DNA of 64,000 nucleotides. It comes from Chrysoperla carnea (Eukaryota; Arthropoda; Insecta; Neuroptera; Chrysopidae). This document shows, in pieces, positions 27,201-37,300 of this stretch (positions are counted from its first letter, which is position 1; the number at the start of each line of letters is the position of its first letter). The position numbers were made by a program, and so were the translations under genes. The notes below the pieces were generated by a model. It saw only the letters and a program-made list of their open reading frames with translations, was not told the DNA's origin and made no database searches. Location of the stretch: positions 54,383,172-54,447,171 of the forward strand of contig NC_058339.1 in NCBI RefSeq assembly GCF_905475395.1. Reading direction: 5' to 3'.

Positions 27201-30200
27201 CCACTAATTAAAACTCTGAATTAATTCAAAAACTTAAAAAATTTTCACCCAAAACACACTGAATTAATAACATACTAACTTAACTCATCATAATAATTTT
27301 AACAACTGCAGAATATATCGAAAATCCATTTAAAAATGAATTAAAAAAAGAAACGTTTATCAAAGAGAGTAAAAGATATTCAAAAAAACAATAATTCTAT
27401 CCTTTTGTCCATCCACAGTACAGTCTCTAAAAGATATTATGAAGAACATGTAAAAACTTGATTAAAATTTACAATAACATATCTTAATATCGTTGAGTGT
27501 TGATTCAATTAATAATATGGACAAAAGGATAGAATTATTGTTTTTTTGAATATCTTTTACTCTCTTTGATAAACGTTTCTTTTTTTAATTCATTTTTATA
27601 TGGATTTTCGATATATTCTGCAGTTGTTAAAATTATTATGATGAGTTAAGTTAGTATGTTATTAATTCAGTGTGTTTTGGGTGAAAATTTTTTAAGTTTT
27701 TGAATTAATTCAGAGTTTTAATTAGTGGAATATGTAGTTTTTGAATTAATTCAGTTTTAATAAGTAGAAAATGTAGTTTTTGAATTAATTCAGAGTGTTT
27801 TTTTTAAGTGAATTTGTAAAATCTGTGAAAAGCATTATTTCTCTTAAATGTTGAAAGTGATTAAAGTGAAATGAGTGAAAATCAGTGAAAATTTTATTAC
27901 AAGGAATGAATGAATGAAAATCAGGAAAATTTTATTACAAGGTAAGAAATTTAGTATTACGAATTCAAAAAAGAGAAATCAAAATTTTGCATTTGTTCGT
28001 AGTATGAGTTTTACTTACTGTTCTTAATAATTTACTGGAAAAATTATTATTAATTTAATATTCACGTTAATCAAATGAAAGTTACATCATGCGAAACAAG
28101 TATGAAAATAATTTACAAACGGTAACGCATCCAGCGACTAAACTTTAAAATTGAAACAGTATCTTAAATAAAATAATATGTGTATTATATACAGGCAGCA
28201 TGTACGAACCCACTATACAGAATGTTTATTAAAAATGAAAAAACATATATCTCTTGGTCACTAAAATCGAAATACTAAAATATTTTAAGCGTTATAACTA
28301 TTTATTAGTAGTTATTACTAATTATTAGTAATATTAAAATAGTATTACATCATATTCGAAATTTTAATTAAAAATTTTTAAGTTAAAAAAAATAAAATTT
28401 CAAAGCGAACCACGGGGGTAACGGGCCCTCTAAATCGAAAAATGCCTCGCTAGTTAATTCTTCAGGACGTTATAAGGAATCCTTTTTTGGCATTATTTAT
28501 GGACAGCGGATAAAAATAAGGTTCAACAATGTATATGTAAAAAATTTTCAAAGTACCCTGGGGAGGGGGGGGGTTTCTCCCCTTGAATTGGAAAATGACC
28601 AAATACTTTTTTATTCAGTACATTAAAAAGAATCACTTTTTGATAAAATCGGTGGACGGCGGAGACCATTATTCAGTTATGTATATGTAAAAAATTTTCA
28701 AAGTGTCCTGGGGGGGTGTTTAGCCCTTTGAATTGGAAAATGACCTAATACTTTTTTATTCAGTACATTATAAAGAATCATTTTTTGAAAAAATCGGTGG
28801 ACGGCGGCAGTGAATAAGGGTCAGTTATGTATATGTAAAAAATTTTCAAAGTGCCTTGAGAGGGTGTTTAGCCCTTTGAATTCAAAAATGACCTGATACT
28901 TTTTTATTCAGTACATTATAAAGAATCATTTTTTGAAAAAATCGGTGGACGGCGGCAGTGAATAAGGGTCAGTTATGTATATGTAAAAAATTTTCAAAGT
29001 TCCCTGAGAGGGTGTTTAGCCCTTTGAATTCAAAAATGACCTAATACTTTTTTATTCAGTACATTATAAAGAATCATTTTTTGAAAAAATCGGTGGACGG
29101 CGGCAGTGAATAAGGGTCAGTTATGTATATGTAAAAAATTTTCAAAGTGCCCTGAGAGGGTGTTTAGCCCTTTGAATTCAAAAATGACCTAATACTTTTT
29201 TATTCAGTACATTATAAAGAATCATTTTTTGAAAAAATCGGTGGACGGCGGCAGTGAATAAGGGTCAGTTATGTATATGTAAAAAAATTTCAAAGTGCCC
29301 TGAGAGGGTGTTTAGCCCTTTGAATTCAAAAATGACCTGATACTTTTTTATTCAGTACATTATAAAGAATCATTTTTTGAAAAAATCGGTGGACGGCGGC
29401 AGTGAATAAGGGTCAGTTATGTATATGTAAAAAATTTTCAAAGTGCCTTGAGAGGGTGTTTAGCCCTTTGAGTTCAAAAATGACCTAATACTTTTTTATT
29501 CAGTACATTATAAAGAATCATTTTTTGAAAAAATCGGTGGACGGCGGCAGTGAATAAGGGTCAGTTATGTATATGTAAAAAATTTTCAAAGTGCCCTGAG
29601 AGGGTGTTTAGCCCTTTGAATTGAAAAATGACCTGATACTTTTTTATTCAGTACATTATAAAGAATCATTTTTTGAAAAAATCGGTGGACGGCGGCAGTG
29701 AATAAGGGTCAGTTATGTATATGTAAAAAATTTTCAAAGTGCCTTGAGAGGGTGTTTAGCCCTTTGAGTTCAAAAATGACCTAATACTTTTTTATTCAGT
29801 ACATTATAAAGAATCATTTTTTGAAAAAATCGGTGGACGGCGGCAGTGAATAAGGGTCAGTTATGTATATGTAAAAAATTTTCAAAGTGCCCTGAGAGGG
29901 TGTTTAGCCCTTTGAATTCAAAAATGACCTAATACTTTTTTATTCAGTACATTATAAAGAATCATTTTTTGAAAAAATCGGTGGACGGCGGCGACCATTA
30001 TTCAGTTATGTATATGTAAAAAATTTTCAAAGTGCCCTGGGGGGGTGTTTAGCCCTTTGAATTCAAAAATGGCCTAATACATTTTTATTCAGTACATTAT
30101 AAAGAATCATTTTTTGATAAAATCGGTGGACGGCGGCCTACATTTTTTTTTTATAATTTTCAGTTAATAACTAGTTGAAACTTCAGTTACATAAATAAAA

Positions 30201-33200
30201 CTCATGCACGGAAAGGAATAAAAATAAGTATAATATATTTCCTAACAGTTTTTGTATTTATTGAATTAAATTTTGTTATAACCGCCAAATACATTGCTGC
30301 GATTTATTTTTCAAGTTATCTAACGTAAATAAATGCTCTTTAACATTTAGTTTGTTTAGATTTTAGACTTTAATATATCGTAAATATTATGATTTTATAA
30401 AATAATTTTCGAAAATAGTAAAATAAACTTAATGACCTTTCTATATTTATCTATTTGAAATCATGTTTTCTGTATGAATCATGTGACATTATGAAGTTTT
30501 AAAAGTTTCTATTTTATTTACTGGGGTTCCGCACTCGTAATGTCAATTTGTTTTTAATTTATCACGAACGATTGCCATTTTACGATTCATAATGGTTCTT
30601 GTTACAATACTTCACCAAAAGTATTTTAAATATATTTTTATGTTATGACTAAACATGGCGAATGCAAAAATGATACTTAAGAATTAGTCCGAATATGTTA
30701 TAAATCATAGTTAGCTGCAAATACGTCAATTATTTAACACTTGGACAAAATATGGCGACCAATGCGAAGACCAAAGATGGTTATTTACATAGAATATTAT
30801 TCATAGAGAACGCGAGGGATCTGCTAGCCTGTAAGTGGATGCGATATGATGAATGAGAGAGAAGGCTGTCAGTTCCCCCATATCCTTGTCATAATCATAT
30901 ATACTTATTATATGTAATATAGAAAGTATATGTATTAAACAAGGACACAAGGGAACTTACTGGCAGTCTTCTCTCTCGCTTCCCATATCACATCCACTTA
31001 TAGGCTAGCGTTCTCTATCTTCATATCTCTATGGTTATTTACTAGAAGCGATCGCGGATAGCTTCTTACTGTTAATCACTGCCTTTATAAGGAGGTTGCA
31101 GAGATTTACCTCAAAATTAGCCTATTATTTTTGTGTGAATGGCTTATTTTTACTTTAACTTATTAATTTATACAATGTTAAAATATTTTTATCATTACAA
31201 TGTAAATTATATTTATGAAATTCTACAAATTTAATGTAGAAAATGCCAAAATTTCATAATTTATTTTAACGCTTTGAACAACACCAAAAGAAAAAATTTA
31301 TTAATAACCATTTACTAAATTTTTGTTTAAAAAAGTTTGGCCATTTACCAGAAAATCATTCAAGAAGTACAATTATTATGAAATTTTCCGTTGAACAGGT
31401 TGTTAATTTGATAAAGTCAAATGAACATTCAACTTAGGCATCAAAATTTTAGATTATGTCTAACTGAATTTTAGTGGATGCGTCTAGCTGAACTGAGTTC
31501 ATGTAAAATGTTTTGCTAATAATGATAGTGAAAGTTAATGATTGCCTTCTAATTAGTTTCTGATAATATATGGTAAAATACCTTTGATAAAATATCTATA
31601 AAACTTGGTCACACGAGCGTTAAACAAAGTGTCAATCTTTAAACTGATTTCAACAACGCCACGTAGTTAGAAATAAACTTTGGCTGTATAATACTATGGC
31701 GTGGAATTCTTCGGCTATTGGTAGGAAGAAACTGGATCATTTGCTCAGAGTTCTCACTCAAAGAGTCACTGAGGCCATTAGAATAAGTATGATCTCAATT
31801 ACATGGTTTCGAAGGAGATAAATCGGATTGGCCTAATGAATTCAGGGTTTGAAAGAGTGTCGTATTAGGATAAATAAACAAAGAGGTTTTTTCTTCATAT
31901 CTTAAAGATTGTAAATGAAACATACCTACTGTTTTTTTTTTCCTCTTTTTTGATTCAGATCTGCACAAATAGGTCAGTGACCGGAAATTAATATGCAGTG
32001 TGGATTTATGCATCTAAAATTACTGAAATTTTCGCTTTGTTGAAATGGCTTTAAGTTTGTGACTTTAAAAAAAGATACAATAGAGTTTTTTTTATTCAAT
32101 ACTTCGAATCCTTGATGGTATAAAATTGCAATCAAGATTATCCATGAATGATTCCTGGAAATAAGTCACCTACCATTGAATTTTCTCAATCTAAATCATT
32201 TTGAAGGTATACTGGGTCATTTTAAAGAACTTTCACTCCCAAGTTGAAAATGGAATGGCTTTAGGTGATGGCTACAGACATATGGTCTCGATAGTAGACA
32301 CTAGTCGTGACACCTAGAAGTCTATTTACATTTCTATAAATTGATTTTGTTAAATTGAAACCTATGATCTAGGATGGAGTGGTTTATGTACACTTTTGGC
32401 GGATTTTCATGTAAAATTTTATTTTGTTTTTATTCACTTGTCTCAATAATACGCGAATGGAATGATATAATAAGTTCTAGTTTATCAAGTCGTCATATTA
32501 ATATATATTGTTCTTATATAAGAGCCTATTATTTGTTATTAAGAGATTATTGCAATCAGAAACCGTGTCAACAACTTTTGCTTTTGTAGTACAACACAGC
32601 TCATGATTTATTACATGTTACATTTCTTATAACTAGAAACCTGTTATTCTCGACAACTTTTGTACAACAATACTTTTTTTGCACTTGTTTGTTTAATTAA
32701 AGATCTAAGTAAAAAATATAATTTATTTAAATTTATTTCTAAATAGAATCAGGAACTAAAGGTTAAAATCATCAATAATTTTGTACATTTGTTATTTGGG
32801 TGGTACAGTCGTGTTCATAGTTTAAAAAAGGAATTAAATCATTGATCAAATTTTTAAGCGCCAAAAATTCTAAAGAAATATAATTATATATTTGAATTTG
32901 TTTTTATTTAAGATTAGATAAAAATTATAAACATTTATTTTAATTGTTTATAGAGTTTTTTTTTATTCATTAGTCACAAACCAGACACTTTAAATTATTT
33001 TTTATGAGTATCATTCCAAGTAGGAATTATTATCACGTTTTTGTTTCGTGTTCATATTCAGTAGTCTGAAGAATAAAAATGAAAAATGATCACATCTCAA
33101 AAAATATTCAAAAAATGTTGTTTTGCTTCAAAAAAGCAGAAAGATATATACATTCAAAAAAGCATAAAGAAAATAAACTTTTATCGAAATTTTTGCACAT

Positions 33201-34323
33201 TTAGTTATGACTAAAAAGAATTTAGATTTTCGATAACTCTACAATTTTTATATATTAGGTATATTTTTATGAAAATTGAGAACGATTTTCCTTTTTAAAG
33301 TCGGTTAAAAATAGCCAAGTACCAACCGATTATTTAGTTTACGATTTATTTTGTAAGCAATGCAGCATATTTTTGATTTCTTAATACTATTTTTAAGCCC
33401 TAAAGCATCTCTTTATGTATAGTTTAGGAAAATAATGTAAACAATGTACTGCAATTTTTTTTATAACAATGATTATACATTTTGATTAGTAGTGCTAACT
33501 CAGTGGTTTTATCACTAAAACTGGTGATTTTACTCTTCCTTTATAGTGAGCAAAAAAAATTAATATTTTAATATTTTTTATGCTAATTATTGAAAGCTTA
33601 TAACGTTCTCTCGAAAACTATTCTGGAAAAACGCCCTCACATTTGGCAAAACGCAGCCACTGTTTGTGATAAATTTGAAATTTTAAAAAATTCTTCAAGA
33701 TTAACAATCACTTCCTCCCCTTTCCATTTGGCTTAAGTTTCGATTTTTGAAATTTTGATGAATATCAAAAAGGTAAACTGACGTTTATTTATTTCATAGT
33801 TATTGAAACAGTTTCTTACAAAACGGCTTTATTCTCCTGACTATAAGTTTTTTAAATGAATTTATTATAAAATATAAATTACATAATTGTGTAAACAATT
33901 TTTGATAGACAATAAGTTAGAACGTTAGTTAAAAGTTCAGTTTAATAGACAATAAGTAAGACTTCTGTGTTGGCAAAGTTTATATCAATTACAATTATTT
34001 TTGGCTCAAATTCAAATAGAAAGATTACCATTTAAAAAAATGTTTATAAAGATTTGTAAAAAATATTAAAGAATAATTACCTTTGGATCTTTCTCGTAAT
34101 AATACTGTTGTGTACGGATCCATCTCGATACCAGATGATCTTTTACAGTATGTGCCAATGCAAAATAATAATCTCTGGGGGTGGCTACATTACGATCTTT
34201 GACCAGCGTATAATGTAAATGTCTATTAAATGTTTTTTTCACTTCAGTTACATTTTCAACTCCTGCAATACCACGAACACTAATCTGTTTACGTTTCTCT
34301 ATATCGGATTGTGGAGTTGCCAT
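12269..34323 (-). CDS. GlyP: Glycogen phosphorylase, complete (843 residues)
   Basis: Cytosolic alpha-1,4-glucan phosphorylase. It releases glucose-1-phosphate from glycogen and needs pyridoxal phosphate. Coding exons in gene order are 34323-34081, 16127-15599, 15538-14908, 14358-13383 and 12421-12269, with lengths 243, 529, 631, 976 and 153, totalling 844 codons. All junctions are GT-AG. The length matches the animal enzyme (about 842). The regulatory serine lies in RKQISVRG as Ser15 (Ser14 without the first Met). Also visible are [21 protein letters not shown] across the first junction, the [17 protein letters not shown] glycine loop, RRFKSSKFG (AMP/phosphate side), [36 protein letters not shown], and [16 protein letters not shown] with the pyridoxal-binding Lys681. 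No key residue is missing. Intron 1 is 17953 bp and hosts most of the mobile DNA in the window. The other introns are 60, 549 and 961 bp. Phosphorylase kinase and AMP control are expected from the conserved sites. Confidence 0.97.
12790..13145 (+). mobile_element. Non-LTR retrotransposon (LINE) 3' ORF remnant
   Basis: Plus-strand reading gives [11 protein letters not shown] followed by basic residues, and later [15 protein letters not shown]. This is the pattern at the C-terminus of many insect LINE polymerases (WFGH-x-RM near the end of the RT protein, then W-x-x-IV-x-EA). Frameshifts or stops lie upstream. It sits in the last glycogen phosphorylase intron (12422-13382), opposite to the gene. 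It is a dead fragment; the start limit is approximate. Confidence 0.6.
14477..14644. mobile_element. Imperfect palindrome, MITE-like, in glycogen phosphorylase intron 3
   Basis: The left arm begins tcatggaggtattatagaaa and runs to about 14537 (aaaacggtatc). The right arm is its imperfect reverse complement, from about 14591 (gataccgtttt) to 14644 (aataccttcatga). The arms are about 55-60 bp with several mismatches and small indels around a loop of about 55 bp. No coding capacity is seen and no duplication was resolved at the ends. A small non-autonomous DNA element is likely. Confidence 0.55.
20066..20300. mobile_element. Inverted-repeat element, arms about 70 bp
   Basis: The left arm (about 20072-20139) holds ataacttttgataagttttc and gtgtatatttcttttgaaat. 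The right arm (about 20226-20292) holds their reverse complements (atttcaaaagaaatatacac and gaaaacttatcaaatgttat). The loop is about 87 bp with no coding content. The left flank has gggacgccctgtata, a motif often seen at the edges of insect DNA elements (established pattern, not checked here). Probably a MITE; the exact ends are unresolved. Confidence 0.6.
21486..21740 (+). mobile_element. LINE reverse-transcriptase remnant (thumb region)
   Basis: Reading gives [17 protein letters not shown] then [20 protein letters not shown]. After one frameshift it continues toward [13 protein letters not shown] and finally [10 protein letters not shown]. This order (YLG-x-x-I-x-x-(D/N)GRC, then R-x-x-x-x-K-x-AF, then EMW) is a hallmark of the segment after the RT catalytic core in many insect LINEs. 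It carries at least one frameshift and several stops. It may belong to the same family as the 12.8-13.1 kb remnant, whose motifs normally follow these ones. Confidence 0.6.
23942..24150 (-). mobile_element. 5'-truncated LINE 3' end, family shared with the 58.6-kb copy
   Basis: The minus strand encodes [19 protein letters not shown], matching FFDDLSDLESVYVKALL in the copy at 58641-58948. Both resemble the tail of insect LINE polymerases after the RNase H domain. Both then run into a related 3' segment with the block (ac)ggaccttatggtctaaa and end in aacctaacct. This copy keeps the frame open through that segment, probably by chance. It lies 0.3 kb left of the foldback element. Confidence 0.65.
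24437..24444 (+). repeat. Target-site duplication, left copy (aaataaaa)
   Basis: Eight bases directly left of the left terminus, identical to 30193-30200 directly right of the right terminus. The next base outward differs (g versus c), fixing the length at 8. The low complexity of the sequence tempers confidence slightly. Confidence 0.8.
24502..26420 (+). repeat. Left-arm tandem array, 13 units plus one decayed unit
   Basis: Units start with the anchor gccgccgtc (the last as tccgccgtc) at 24502, 24647, 24795, 24943, 25091, 25239, 25387, 25535, 25683, 25828, 25976, 26124 and 26269. Spacings are 145 or 148 bp. The 145 type carries the linker ataatggtc, and the 148 type carries cccttattcact. 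Each unit has the block aaagggctaaacaccc. The 145-type spacings are 1st, 9th and 12th. Middle units are almost identical, while end units differ, as expected from unequal exchange homogenising the interior. A strongly diverged 14th copy follows at about 26421. Confidence 0.95.
26421..27412 (+). repeat. Inner inverted arm, left (about 1 kb)
   Basis: The reverse complement matches 27517-28510 with only a few differences, for example in the short repeated block tgaattaattcaaaaact, which itself recurs several times at about 27140-27240. It ends at ccttttgtccat (27412). No coding content. Confidence 0.9.
27413..27516. other. Unique 104-bp centre (hairpin loop) of the foldback element
   Basis: The only part of the element without a partner in the other arm. 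It has stops in all frames and no recognisable motif. It would be the loop if the element formed a hairpin in RNA or single-stranded DNA. Confidence 0.85.
28505..30137 (-). repeat. Right-arm tandem array, 11 units plus one decayed unit
   Basis: The reverse anchor gacggcggc occurs at 28800, 28948, 29096, 29244, 29392, 29540, 29688, 29836, 29984 and 30129, with a variant (gacggcgga) at 28655. From the outer end inward the spacings are 145, eight of 148, then 145. The decayed copy lies at about 28505. The two-unit difference accounts for the 292-bp length difference between the arms. Confidence 0.95.
30803..31018. mobile_element. Palindromic MITE-like element (216 bp)
   Basis: The ends are atagagaacgc and its reverse complement gcgttctctat. 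The arms are about 80-85 bp and hold gctagcct(g/a)taagtggatg and agagagaag blocks in inverted order, with a small indel near the outer end (extra bases gagggatct on the left). The loop is about 50 bp. No open frame and no clear target duplication. It lies 0.6 kb right of the foldback element. Confidence 0.7.
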
Positions 34324-34376
34324 AATTTGATATTTTCAACAGTAAATAAAAATTAAATGTTTGAATCAACTTGTTC

Positions 34377-34381
34377 ACTGA
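34377..34381 (-). promoter_or_regulatory. Possible initiator (TCAGT) of glycogen phosphorylase
   Basis: On the minus strand an arthropod-type initiator TCAGT lies about 55 bases before the start codon (34323), and a small CpG-containing patch (34497-34510) lies further upstream. Position and motif fit a start site, but the motif is short and an upstream leader exon cannot be excluded. Confidence 0.25.
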
Positions 34382-37300
34382 GATGTTCACCGTTCGAGCA
34401 CTGGGCAACGAACTGTCATCGTTATCTAAAATTTTTAAATACTAAAAGCATATTTACTTGTTATTAAACGTCTTAAGGGTCACCTTCTCAAAACAAGGTC
34501 GCGCACGCGTAACTTACTAAATCACTTTCTTTAATTAATAACTATGTATGTTTTATTATTGAAAATAAGAAAATCATTACAAATAAAAATGCAATTCTAC
34601 ATTACTGTAACGAGAAATATATATTGGTTTTGATTACTTTGTTAAAATAATACTCATTAGTTGGGTTAATTCACAAAATTAATTTTTAAAATACAGGGCT
34701 CTCTATTATCATAATAAATAAAAGATAGGCAAAGATATTTACGTGAAAGTAAAAATTATGTCTTGGTACATAAGTGTCAAATAAAAATTGCTTTGAGGAT
34801 TCACTATTAAATTTTTGCATCCTTATTAAAAATTATGCTAAAATTTCCTCTTAATGAAAAATATATTGCTTTTAAATCTTCTACAAATGCTTTCCATAAA
34901 ATCCTCAGGCCAAATTTTTGCATCGTCTTTAGTTATGGTCTCCCTTGATCAAGTATGATTTGCATACGGGCCTAATGGAAAGCCACTCCCGAGCAATATA
35001 ATTTATTTGTATTTTAGAAATTGGATGAAACGATAAAGAATTTGATTTACTAAAACTTTTGAATAAAGAATTTTATATTTAAATTTAAACACGTTGTAAT
35101 TTTTGTTAAAGTAGCTATTTTTAATATAATTCAAACACAAAATACACAATAACGATTCAATGATGGATTTATGTTATTAGGCACAATAGATATTGGCCTA
35201 GGGCACCAACGCAAAGAGAGTATCGGTATTTCATAATATCATCAATTTTGACGATATTATCAGCGATTTCGCTATTAAAAAGTCAAGTAAACAGTATTTT
35301 AATCATAAAGTATATCTTAAAAATTAATATAAAATAAAAAACAAGGATACCATTGCTATTAAAAACCTTGAGCACCAAAAAGTTTAATCAATAAAAAAAA
35401 TGTCTTTTATCAAAAACAGTTGCATTCAAAGGCCTTACCTCATTCTCGTAAATTTTTTAGCTTTCAATTTTTAATTTAAAACATTTCAAAATCAGGGCAA
35501 CCAATTATGAATTTATTTCTAATGAATGGAAAATGAACAGGCTTAAGCCATTTAGTTTAAATTTAAACTTACCTTTGTTTCGAGCCTCATATTACGGGAT
35601 TTAGATAGTCAACAGCTAAAAAAAAATATTTTCAAAGTCTTAGAGAATTATTTATTTTCCCACAAACCCCACAGATCCACAAATATCGTTATTCGAGTTT
35701 CATAATAATAATCGGGAGGAGTATTTTATTTGAAACTATTTTGCATATTTTGAATACTCAAAAATGATAGTTTTTTTATTTCTAAAAATGATAGTATGAG
35801 GGATAGAAACGATTTGTTCGAACTTACAACGAAATAATTAACCAGAGACGAAATATAACTACGACCCGAAGGCCTTCGAGTAAAAACAAATTAATTCGAA
35901 ATTTTCGCTTTTATCATTCAAACTGTTTTTTTTTTTTTAATTTATAAATGAATTTTCTATAGAAAAAAATGCTACTGACAATCAAAAAATTAGTCCCAGA
36001 AATTGGAAAAAAGGAAATTAAATTATGTTAAAAGAAAAATCATATGAATTAAGCGAATTAAAATAAGTATTTAATAAACACCACCAGCAGCAAATTTTTT
36101 AAATACAGAGAGTAGATTTACAATAATTTTTTTTTTTTTATAAATAAACATAAAAATAAAAACTTTTCTTGAAATTGTATAAAAAAATAAGACAATTATA
36201 TCATCAGCGTTTTTTAAAATTGTATTTATTTTTCATAAGTTTTCTTTATTAACTCCATCGCAAATGTAATTAATATTAAATTTTAATAATTATGTATAAT
36301 TTTTTCTTTTCTTTCTTTAATATATAAATTCTTATATTTTATAATTAATTTTTGTAAAACTACATTCAAAGGGATTATAAATAATTTTTCTTATAAACTT
36401 TTCTACTGTTTATTACAACAATAATTAATATTTTTCATATGAATTGATTACAGATGTCTATACTATATCTAAATTGCTAGTCAAAATTGAAAAAGGGCAT
36501 CGTAATTGATGATTTTGGCTCCTCAACAAAATATTCAATTGTTTTTTCTTCTCCTAAAAACAGAAAAGAATCTCAATTGTGTTTGATATTCATTTTGTAC
36601 ACATTCTGTCAAAAAGTATCGAGAGTTCATTATTTAAAAAATCGCAATAATTTTCATTAAGTTAGAATACATGCTCTTAATTACCGTCCCTAAAATTTCG
36701 TTTATCAAATCGCTAAAATTTGTGGTTTATCTTATTAAGACGGGAGGTCAATAGAGAATATTATTTGACCGCATTGAAGCATTTACATGAAAAAAATTTA
36801 TTAAAAATCCCCAAAATTGTGGGAAAACAATTCGTTTATTTTGCACGATAATGTATATAAATACCATCGCACAGAGCAGCTATAATTGTGTCTGAATTTA
36901 AGTCAAATTACAGAAAATGTTCTCGAAAATTGTCTTATTTAACGTCTCTTACTAAATTTTGACAGAGCAGTGTGTGTGGTAGTTTTTGCTAGAGAATATT
37001 ACTTTTACCGATTGTACAGAACGGCAATTCTTGGCTTATTTTGAACCTACAATAAAATCTATATTCAATATCTGAATATACATCTAAACAATAAATTGGA
37101 CTTTCTGCTTGACACATTCATTAAATTCCATGATTACACCACGAACATGAATTTAGTTACTTAGGTTTAGTATAAACATCTGTGTTAAAATTGGTTAATA
37201 AAAATGAAAATTGCAAAAACCTAAAATTGTTTACAATTTGAAACATATTGTACAATTTATTAATTGAAGCATTAGAGTATGAAAATAAGTTTTGAAAAGC

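Larger units (their letters stand above)
24445..30192. mobile_element. Large foldback DNA transposon, non-autonomous (5748 bp)
   Basis: Two inverted arms, 24445-27412 (2968 bp) and 27517-30192 (2676 bp), flank a unique 104-bp centre. The outer termini are identical (atgtaactgaagtttcaact...). The insertion is bounded by an exact 8-bp direct repeat, aaataaaa, at 24437-24444 and 30193-30200, and similarity stops on both sides. Each arm has three parts: a short terminus of about 57 bp, a tandem array of 145/148-bp units, and about 1 kb of inner sequence that differs at only a few positions between arms. No open frame of note exists, so mobility would need a transposase from elsewhere. The build (long inverted repeats made of tandem units) is that of Foldback/Galileo-type elements. 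The 8-bp duplication fits hAT, P or Merlin-type transposases, so the superfamily is open. High arm identity suggests a recent insertion or ongoing arm conversion. Confidence 0.92.
16128..34080 (-). other. Glycogen phosphorylase intron 1 (17953 bp)
   Basis: Donor at 34080 (gtaattatt on the minus strand) and acceptor at 16128 (aattacag). It contains an inverted repeat near 20.1 kb, LINE remnants near 21.5 and 24.0 kb, the large foldback element (24445-30192) and a palindromic element at 30803-31018, all listed separately. The stretches 16128-20060, 22000-23900 and 31020-34080 hold no supported gene. Their open frames are short and unmotivated. Around 17430-18020 there are weakly similar ggtcgttat-containing blocks that may be an old decayed repeat. 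Confidence 0.9.

Noticed and set aside
24445-30192. Assembly artefact (reversed duplicate contig end)
   Set aside because: The arms differ in unit number and at scattered bases, there is a unique centre, and an 8-bp duplication sits exactly at the ends. Long-read confirmation would still be needed to exclude it fully.
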